Shown piece after piece: positions 24,188 to 32,656 of a stretch of DNA of 64,000 bases. Position 1 is the first letter of the stretch; each line of letters starts with the position of its first letter. A program made the position numbers and the translations under genes. The DNA is from Nematostella vectensis (Eukaryota; Cnidaria; Anthozoa; Actiniaria; Edwardsiidae), in assembly GCF_932526225.1 (NCBI RefSeq), contig NC_064035.1, positions 10,031,296 through 10,095,295 on the forward strand, given 5' to 3'. Below the pieces are notes generated by a model that saw nothing but the letters and a program-made list of their open reading frames with translations, ran no database searches and was not told where the DNA came from.

Positions 24188-25999
24188 ATGGAGGCTGGAA
24201 AAAGCTCTGAGGCTGTGGACGTTACTTACTGTGGTAGGTTGATGTTTCGCGAGGCTGATTTGGCCTTTCTGATGATTAAACAAGAGAAAATGTTTCCCCT
24301 CGCAGAACTGTTAGCAAGCTTATTCCACAATACAGCTAGGACAACGTTATTCACTAGAATGGAAAAGATAGGAACTCGCAGGCATTTTTGTAACGCGCAA
24401 GAAATAAGATTGCTCAAAACGGTTAACGGAATCCATGGTTCTTCAGCGATTTGTACTCTCATTCCAGAGGCAGATGTGCAGAAATATTGCGAAGTATACA
24501 TAGATCAAACCAAAGACGTTGCTTTGTACGCTGTTAATAGGAGAGTCCGAAAACCAGGGAAAAAAGTAAGCAGAGAAGAGGTTAGCAAAGAAAGAGATAC
24601 AGACAATTCAGAAATAACAGAGTATGGGGACCCGGGTAAGAGCAGTAACAGTTTGAAACTGACAAAGCAAAAACGTGTTATCCGTGTGCACAAGGAGCGA
24701 TGTTTGGACGCTAAGATCGTTAACCCTAACGAAATTAGAAACAAGAAAGAGTTGATCAAATCTGATGCGTCGCTAGACCGCTCAAAGTTTGAAAGCGAGC
24801 ACTCGCCCAACCATGTGACAAATAGCACAACATTGCCTATTTTGTCGAGGGATAAACAAGGTGAGCGAACAACAAGCGTCGGTGACGGCGGCAATGTAAG
24901 TCCAATTGTACTAAATGGAACACTTGTCGGCGATACTACAGGCAATGAAAACCGCCATTCTCCTTCAAAAACATCTCACAATTTAACAAACTGGTCCTAT
25001 GAAGACGAAACGAGCAAAAGTCGGACCGCTGACGTAACAACAACGGAGACCAGCGATGCATCAAAAGTGATCGTTCAACAAAACAGTAATAATAGCCAAA
25101 ATTTGGCTTCGTGTTTGAGAAATGCTAATTCGGAGATATTTTTCTCGGATGCTTCTTCAAATGATAGTGGTTTCGCTTCAACTGCAACCGTTTCTTGCAA
25201 TTTGCGTAGTGTTTCGACGTCAAAGAAGGATGGTGGTGGTAGAAACAATTCGCTCAAAAGAACAAAATGCAAATCTTCTTCACCGAGGAAACTACAAAAA
25301 ATAACAACTCCAGAGAAGAGCAAGCTCGAAACGCAAAGTCCCATAAAAGTGGACGTTAGTCTCTCGCCGCCTGCCTTGGTGATTAAGCGACAGAATAACA
25401 CCTGGCAAGTTGAAACCAAAGAGCATGAAACGTCCACTACCACTACAAAGAGATTACAAAAATCTCTCAAAAAGGCTAAAATCAAATTGTTTTTAGCAAA
25501 ATCAGCTCAGACGAAGCAAGACTCAAAACAAGCTGTTGAGAATGTACCAGAGATCAACAAAGGTGAAACTAATAGAGGGCAAAATGGAGCGGTGAAAAGA
25601 AAAAAGCGCGCGTGGAAACAAATCCTTAGAAATCCTAACATTTGTAATGGGAATACGACAAATCTGGCTCTAGAATGCAAAGTTTCAGTTGATGAGAAAA
25701 ACCCTAGAGTAAATGGTTTAGTAAACGCCACCATGAATTCCAAACCAGAAAAGACCAGTAACTCGGTATTAACAAACACCTTAAACTCCAGAATCCTTCA
25801 GACTCGCAAGCGGAAAAACAAAGCTTACAGAAACTTCAAGTTAATGAGCATGTTTCCAGCTTTTCCTACTTTTAATGTCAAAGACTGCGACTTGTCTATG
25901 GAATACTCAATGGCTGTCTCACATACTGAGAAGCCACCAGCCTGGCACCCAATCTGGAAATGGCACTTAGGGGCACCAGTTGTCAAAGACAAAAGCTGA
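24188..25999 (+). CDS. SKIDA1: SKIDA1-like SKI/SNO/DAC domain protein, intronless
   Basis: A single open frame of 603 aa. Residues about 13-105 form a SKI/SNO/DAC (DACH-box) domain: MIKQEKMFPLAELLASLF, then RTTLFTRMEKIG, RRHFCNAQEIRLLKTVNGIH and a CTLI end. The order and spacing match SKIDA1 more than SKI, SNO or DACH. The middle (about 120-530) is disordered, rich in Ser, Thr, Asn and Lys, with several basic clusters that could act in nuclear import. The last 65 residues are conserved-looking and aromatic (FKLMSMFPAFPTFN; PPAWHPIWKWHLG). I recall that vertebrate SKIDA1 and EPOP share a C-terminal PRC2-linked region; its identity here is inference. A poly(A) signal lies near 26270. The ATG is the first in a strong frame and needs no upstream exon. 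Human SKIDA1 is longer, about 900 aa. Confidence 0.83.
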   Translation: MEAGKSSEAVDVTYCGRLMFREADLAFLMIKQEKMFPLAELLASLFHNTARTTLFTRMEKIGTRRHFCNAQEIRLLKTVNGIHGSSAICTLIPEADVQKYCEVYIDQTKDVALYAVNRRVRKPGKKVSREEVSKERDTDNSEITEYGDPGKSSNSLKLTKQKRVIRVHKERCLDAKIVNPNEIRNKKELIKSDASLDRSKFESEHSPNHVTNSTTLPILSRDKQGERTTSVGDGGNVSPIVLNGTLVGDTTGNENRHSPSKTSHNLTNWSYEDETSKSRTADVTTTETSDASKVIVQQNSNNSQNLASCLRNANSEIFFSDASSNDSGFASTATVSCNLRSVSTSKKDGGGRNNSLKRTKCKSSSPRKLQKITTPEKSKLETQSPIKVDVSLSPPALVIKRQNNTWQVETKEHETSTTTTKRLQKSLKKAKIKLFLAKSAQTKQDSKQAVENVPEINKGETNRGQNGAVKRKKRAWKQILRNPNICNGNTTNLALECKVSVDEKNPRVNGLVNATMNSKPEKTSNSVLTNTLNSRILQTRKRKNKAYRNFKLMSMFPAFPTFNVKDCDLSMEYSMAVSHTEKPPAWHPIWKWHLGAPVVKDKS

Positions 26000-27352
26000 T
26001 CTGATTCATTATAAAACACCAAATCCAACATACGTTTGAAGGATAGTAATAACACTATGCTTATAGCGATGGTGCAAGATTCCCTTTGCATTAAGTTCTA
26101 ATTAAGTATGTGAAAAATATATGACTACAGATTATAACTCTTGTGATCTGTATTTGAATGATTCCCTCTTTCCACCCATGAGAACATCAGTTCAAACATT
26201 TTAATAATGTTTTCAATATTTATTTTTGACCACCGTTACAGGTTTTAACAGATTTCTGTAAAAGAAACCCAAATAAAAAACAAAGCTATGATAAGAAGTT
26301 ACTGTTGATTTGATAGTATCGATAACTCAATTTGGACTAATAAAGTCATATTTATATGCTTCTTGATGGTTGGTAAGTGAATGCAGTATTTACTAAGAGG
26401 TGGGCTAAAATTATTTAACTAATATAATTTCCAAGTGTTGCATTTAAAAAGCTTTTTACTTCATGTATCTCTCTCTTTATTTCACCAGTGTTTGTGGCAG
26501 AGCTTAATTAAACATAGAGCATTATTTTATGTACACACTTGTAGTAGAATTTGACTGGAATATCTGGTTAGTGGTGTGTTTTATGGTAATATTTAAAATT
26601 TGCTGTTATTCTGTAGGTCATGTTCCAAAAATGTCAAGGTGGTGTTGTTGTATTGCCTTAAAATAACTAAGGCATTGTACTTGTTTAGTAGGCATAGCTC
26701 CTGACAATAAAGTGCACTATGCCTATGGAGTTCCCTTCTAGGCCATTTCTCATGTCACACATTTATGATTTACATAATGGTGTTATACAGGCAAAAGAAA
26801 AATATACCCACCAAATGTCTTAACTGCTGCTAAGTGCTTTATAGCGAGTGTCTTTAACATAGAGTGACACTGTTGAGAAGTATAGTATTTTTGTAGAATT
26901 TGCTTTATTTTATTATTCTTTGCTAAATACAAATTTCTTTGTGTTTTCTGGGCAAATACTTTTTGGTACCCACACTTTGTTCCATGATAAAAACTACTCT
27001 ACTACAGTTACATGTTTCATGTTTACTTTTAAAACAAGCTAATAGTCTTCAAGTGATTATCTTCTAACTCTACTGTAAATGATCTAATAAACTCCCCCTA
27101 ACTAAAGAATGCCCCTCTCTAACAAATAGCCCCATCTATTTAATGCCCCACCTTCCTGCCTCCTAGTTTGAAAACAAATGGCATAATAATTTTGGTATTA
27201 TAAATCAAATTTAATTAACCTGAGTTAGGCTTCTACTAGGTGAGACTTGCTTAACAAGAAATGCTACACAGGCTTTAATTTTAACGTGATCCTGACCTGA
27301 GACTAGAAAGCCACTGCACTTGGGTTTGTTATATTGTTAAAGTTTGTAAAGC

Positions 27353-27478
27353 GGCGCGTACACAAGGGGGCGGCCCAAAATAGGGTCATTTCTTACTAAG
27401 GAATCTTCAAATACTATGCTTTTTCCATATGATACCTATGACTGTGCACCCCCCTCGGCCAAACCTGGGTACGCGCCT
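27353..27478. mobile_element. MITE, GGCGCGTAC family, copy 1
   Basis: The left end GGCGCGTACACAAGG and the right end CCTGGGTACGCGCC are inverted. The interior shares a 40-plus-base block, CTTCAAATACTATGCTTTTT onward, with the copy at 34503-34672. Non-coding. Confidence 0.75.
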
Positions 27479-27579
27479 GTAAAGAACGCCCCTCTCTAAT
27501 AAACGCCTCCTATCTATTGAATGCTCCCTCCCCCTCGGCCCATCAAAATTTAATTCAATTAGATCATTAACAGTACCCC

Positions 27580-27835
27580 TAAATTAACTGAAAACTGTTT
27601 ACATGTACCAATAGAATCCCAGGAACTGTTTAGTTGTACCCCTTAGAATGATCAGAAACTGTTTAGATGTGGCTCTAGAATGTCAGGAATTGTTTAGAGG
27701 TGCCCCCAGAACCCCAGGAACTGTTTAGATGTACCCTAGAATGATCAAGAATTGTTTAGGTGTGCCCTAGAATGATCAGGAATTGTTTGGAGTGTCCCTA
27801 GAATGACAAAGGAATTGTTTAGATATGAAAATTGT
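27580..27835. repeat. Minisatellite, GGAACTGTTTAGATGT family
   Basis: About seven diverged units of about 35 bases, each with AACTGTTTAGATGT or a close variant followed by CCCTAGAATGATCAGG. The array is old, with substitutions in every copy. Confidence 0.85.
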
Positions 27836-28033
27836 TAATAGGAACCTCCAGATGATCATGTTTATATTTATGTGCATATTTAAAGTTGGCCTATATGCTT
27901 GACAATTCCTTATATGGATTATAGGCCTGTCTGTTGAGCTATTTATCACACAGTAAAATTGGTAGTGATCTTATTGTTATTATTTAACCTTTAATGTTTA
28001 TTTTTTACTCACATACTTTTTTTTTCTTCCAAA

Positions 28034-28172
28034 CAGCGGCGTAGCTAGGATTTTTAAGACTTTCAAGGCATTTTTCGCTGTATTTTAGAAAATGTCTCAT
28101 ATATTTACTGTATTTTTGGCTGCTAAAAGGGGGGGCCGGGCACCCCAGGCCACCCCCTGGCTACGCCCCTGC
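28034..28172. mobile_element. hAT-like MITE with CAGNGGCGTAGC ends
   Basis: The left end CAGCGGCGTAGCTAGG and the reverse complement of the right end GCAGGGGCGTAGCCAGG match. CAGGGGCGTAGCCAGG-type ends are widespread in animal genomes on short non-autonomous elements. A G/C-rich core of GGGGGGGCCGGGCACC type lies near the right end. Confidence 0.7.
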
Positions 28173-28356
28173 CAAAAGAATTCTGCTTTATCGTTTATTT
28201 GTTTTTGGCTTCAAAATAGTTAAAACCGGAAATACAGTTTAATTTAATTTCCGGTAATCTAGCCCAGTCCCTTCTCTTGAAACTTTAGGAGCGTGAGAGC
28301 TAGAGGACTGAAACCGACAAAGTCCGCCATTTTTAGCTAAACAACAAGGAAGGAGC

Positions 28357-28554
28357 ATGTTTGTCGGATTTACTGGGCGCTTGTTCGCCAATTATCAGCA
28401 GTTTGGGCTTGCACAGTCCCTGTTAATGATAAGGACTTATCGGATACGGTCTGCGTTGAAGCTAAAGTGCGCTGGCTGTAAGTTTGTGAAGAGGAAAGGC
28501 AAGTTAAGAGTCGTGTGCAAGAATAAGGGGACACACAAACAAAAGCAATCTTAG
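28357..28554 (+). CDS. MRPL36: Mitochondrial ribosomal protein bL36m
   Basis: 65 aa in one exon. Residues about 1-32 are basic and hydrophobic (MFVGFTGRLFANYQQF, then RTYRIR), as expected of a mitochondrial targeting leader. Residues 35-65 are the whole bL36 fold: LKCAGCKFVKRKGKLRVVC ending GTHKQKQS, with the C-x2-C...C...H zinc ligands. bL36 is a small large-subunit protein near the peptidyl-transferase region, here in mitochondria. The start is the only in-frame ATG and follows AAGGAGC. A GT donor (ATG|GTAAGT, about 28588) and an AG acceptor (TTTTTCCAG, about 29051) suggest a spliced 3' UTR. Confidence 0.95.
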   Translation: MFVGFTGRLFANYQQFGLAQSLLMIRTYRIRSALKLKCAGCKFVKRKGKLRVVCKNKGTHKQKQS

Positions 28555-31500
28555 TAAAACATCAAAGAGAATATAACGGAGATAAATGGTAAGTCACGCA
28601 TTTTCGCGATTGGACTTTTAAATATGTATTGTTAAAACTTACAAACAAGATATGACTCACGTGCAAACTCACCTTCCCCCATAGCTGTCAACCAAACTTG
28701 GACAAAAATCGGGTGAAATACAGTAAATGGGTGAAAAAAAAAAACAGGGCAAACGCGGGTGAATACAAGAGAATGTATGAACATTCTCACAAAAATTAGG
28801 CTTGTGATGAGGTCCAAAATCTTGTGACACCCCCCTAATGCGGGTGAGTTGAAAGCTATGCTCCCCCTCCCCCACTTGGGAGTCAACGCTGGTTACTTGA
28901 TCGACCACAGGCAGCCCAAGACTACAGGCAGTAGCTCTATAAAGGAATTTAAAGACGAAATCTATGGTGATGAAAAAAATATTTGTTGTAAAAAGATAAA
29001 ACAACAGCTTGAAATATAGTGTTTGAGTCTTCCATTATTTCATTTTTCCAGATGGAAGCCTCTTATGAGTTTAAAGCCTGCCACGTGTTTTGTTGTCATC
29101 AGGGATTCAAGACTGACACTACGGACAGCTGCACTGGACACAACTCTCAAAATAGGATCACCTTAAATGTTTGGGTGCTCATGTGTGTCACTCATCCAAG
29201 CATTCTCCTATACAGCCATCCTAGTGTCAGTCTCAAATCTGCATATCAAAATTCATCAATGGACATAGATTTCTCCAGATATTCTTTTATAGAGCAACTG
29301 ACAGTTTCCTTAGTGCTGCCTGTGGATCAACCAGCATGGAACAAACAAACTCACAAACTCAAGGGAGTTGCCAATCCAGCATCAAAACATACCTTAGCTT
29401 AAGATTTTGCACATAACTAAGACGTCACATGACTTTTGAAGTGGCAAATTCAAGCCAAAATAAACACAGAATGGTCAAAATAGACAAAATGGAATAAACA
29501 AATTAAAACTTGTAATGTAATTAGACCCTTTCTTACAAAGAAACTTACTGACTGATTTGTAAGCACTGGATAAGTTGCTTTTTTGAAGCGGGTGCAAGTT
29601 TGCCTAATAAACATGAATGGTTAGTGAAAGTCAGCTATTAAACCAAGACTCATTTTACCAATTTATGAATTTACCTCACATTTTGGAACCTTTTTTGCCA
29701 TAGAACGTTTAGTTTCAGTGTGCAGCTAATTGTTGCACTCAAGTCTTTGTGGCGATATCAAGCTTCGGGAAATCATTAGCAATAGCGAAAAATATAATCA
29801 CATCTACTAATTCATTTTATTTTGACCATTATAATCAAATGTTACGATTTGACCACTATCTAAATTTGTGAATAATCATTTTATGGATCTGTTAATCTTC
29901 AGTGATTTTGTAGCATACAAACTCGCTATATGGGAATTCTGTCCTGAAAAATAAATACTTGAACATGATATTGTTTTTCTTTTATTTATTATGATATAAA
30001 TTTTTACCTCAACACAGATTTCCCCCATACACCCCTTTCTAGAACTAAAGACAGTAGCCTTAGCTTGCTTGTGAATGAGCCTGCATTTCTGAAATGCTAT
30101 TGGTCAACCAAACATTTCGATCATATTTCTGAAGAACATCTTTCGTATTGACATGCCAAATCCAAATGTATGAGATCCACTTAGGACATTCCACTTAGGA
30201 GATTATAGATTGGTACAAAGTGTTTCTGTTGAGTTGAGAGACTTTTTTACTGTATTTGGTTGGATTTCCTAATAAAAACAAATGATTAAATTTTTGAGAA
30301 ATTATAGCTAGAATTGATTATTTGTCTTCAAATAAAAAAAGGTTTACAACAAAGACATGTTGAAACTTTGACAAAGTTAATCACTATTGTCTAAGCCAGC
30401 ATTGTTACAGTCATATTATCTAAGGGTCTGAGATTTCAAGGCACCCTATTTGCCTTGAAGTTGAAGGCAAGCACACAAACTACAAATCATTTTGTTTATA
30501 TTTGGGTAGCCTATGCTTAAGATTGGTGTGGAGAATGGAAACAAAGTTCTTTAGTGTGTAAAATAAAACAAAATTAACTGAAATGTTATATTTTTATTTT
30601 TCACAGTTGACCTTTCTGGCTCCTGAAAGTACCATATCTTGGCACTGTCGTGATTATTTGACCAAGAAGTTTATCTATACTCAGTACCCTACCTGTGATT
30701 AAGAATATCACTGCAGGAGCCACAAGAGCTACAAGTACCACAACAATATCTTGGCACTTGTTGAAGAGGTGGTTATGTGACCAGGAAAGTTATCTGTATA
30801 CTTGAACTCAACTTTCTACTTGCCATAGACTATGCCACAAAACAGTCTACTTTATCTACAAAATGTAGATATATGCAAGCATCAAGTTGAGACCTTTTTT
30901 GAAAATGATGTTTTTGTTGCTTTTCTGATGTTTTCTTTCTTGACATTTTTCAAGTGGTAATGACATCAGAACACTGTTGTAACATTGCAACATTTTTTTC
31001 TCACTCGCCAAAGTTTATTTCATATGTTTGATCATTTATCTAATAATTCAGGGCTTAAAATCTTTTTTTCAAATCTGCTGGATTTTGCTGGCTTTGAGGA
31101 TTTTGTTGGAAAAAAAAGCCTGCATACTAAAAATATGAGAAGGGGATACAGACAAAAATTTAGGGCTTAAAATCTTTTTTAAATCTGCTAGATTTTGCTG
31201 GCTTTTAGGATTTTGTTTTTAAAAAAAAGCCTGCATACTAAAAATATGGGAAGGGGATACAGAAAAAAAGAGCTAGCAAAGACAAGAAAAACAGCTGGCT
31301 ATCGCCGGCAGCTGGCCGATTTTTTTAACCCTGCCATTAACAAATTATGCTGAATCACTCAAAGCATCTATTTCTGTCAGCTAACATTCAAGTGACAAGT
31401 AACACATACATCAAAAGTAGATGTATAATTGAATGAACTCTGGGTTCTCTTAGTGACACGCCATGAGGTGAGGGGTACTTAGCCTCTGTTGGCGGGTTTC

Positions 31501-32656
31501 GGTGACCTTGACCCTGTTTAGGAAAAAAAAATCTGAAAAATACAACACCCCGAATTTTCATCAAAATATGTAAATAAAAAAGCCTTTTTCCAAAATCACT
31601 CGAGACGTCTGCAGAGGAGGTTAAGGGGGGGAACAACCACACACCTACTGGTCATTACCTTATAATTTTTTAGAATATTGGGGGGGGGGGCACATGCTCT
31701 CAGTGGCTTACCCCTTGCTGCGGCCCTGTTATAGCAAATAAGTCTTGAATAGCAAATAACTAGTAATCTTTACTGTGACTTCAGCATCATTATATACATG
31801 TGTATTCAAACAACTAATCTTATCCAATAAATAAGAATAAACAATCAACAAATAATTGACACTGAGTATTGTCGTCGAATAATTCGACTTTATAATAACC
31901 TAAAATCGTGTTAAACTCATCGTCTGATAAGTTTGGGGTCAGGTATCGTATAGTGGTGACCTCCTAACCAAGCGCACCCGAGGAGCCGGGCCTCCGGGTC
32001 ACAGCTCCCCACCCCCGAATATACTTACCCAATAGATACGCTCCACATAAGGGAGTGGTGGGAGGGGCAAAATATCCCCGAATCCCGTGCTGAGTCATGA
32101 ATTTGCAGGGATTCAAGAGAGAGTGCAAACGTGCCACGGCTTGAATGGAGGCCCAGGCGCCAGCGGTCATCCTCGATTTTAACTTATGCTAAATTATGCT
32201 AATGTAGCATACATTTAATGCTATCAAACAGCAAAACAGAAAATGCTTCTATTAAAAGTAGTATAAGAAGCAATGTATTGTACTAAGCGATGTTGCTACT
32301 AGAAAAGTGATAATCTTGGAGAAAATAGGGTTGCTTCGAGTGTCGCATGGCTGACTACACAAACTCGCTTGAAATGCATGTACTTTTAGAGTTCCTTTCA
32401 TGAGAGCTGTGTCCCCATCTTGCAGGAGTTCGCTGTGCTTCTAGAGTTTGCATAAGCTGAAATAAAATTCTCTCTTGGATAGATAGGTAGCTTGTTTGGC
32501 GAGTAAAAAGGCCCTCTTCCGGGACAGATAAGACCTTACTTTTAAAACTTTTAGATTGGAGCATCTTGCAATTTCTAGTACAGAGCTTTTGATGTTGGTA
32601 TGCAAGGTATTAGTTCTCTACCAATGTAGACTTGTTCCAACAGTCACGTGTTGTTC
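28555..32656. other. Gene-poor, repeat-rich interval
   Basis: 29052 to about 29500 is probably the second, untranslated exon of MRPL36: it follows a good acceptor and ends near AATAAA copies at about 29460 and 29490. The 127-codon frame at 29019-29402 has no recognisable domain and lies mostly in that exon. 28640-28900 is a degenerate repeat with GGGTGAA words. 31400-31560 carries a decayed piece of the CCCTGTTTAGGA repeat also seen at 43.8-44.8 kb, and 31620-31735 is MITE-like, with a poly-G core and the end CTTGCTGCGGCCCTG. No conserved protein is seen. Confidence 0.5.
31045..31275. repeat. Tandem duplication of about 112 bp
   Basis: AGGGCTTAAAATCTTTTTT starts both copies (about 31050 and 31162); both run through GCCTGCATACTAAAAATATG to GGGGATACAGA. 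The copies are about 92-95% identical. There is no coding sequence. Confidence 0.9.

Larger units (their letters stand above)
26000..28356. other. SKIDA1-like 3' flank and repeat-bearing intergenic DNA
   Basis: No coding exon is supported. AATAAA near 26272 probably ends the SKIDA1-like mRNA. The rest is AT-rich, with one minisatellite and two MITEs listed separately. The last 50 bases form the MRPL36 5' UTR; GTCCGCCATTTTT (about 28321) is a reversed YY1-type motif 35 bases before the ATG. Confidence 0.6.

Noticed and set aside
24226-26091. Several 88-146-codon minus-strand frames opposite the SKIDA1-like gene
   Set aside because: Shadows of a 603-codon sense frame with a recognisable domain; no antisense homology or splice logic.
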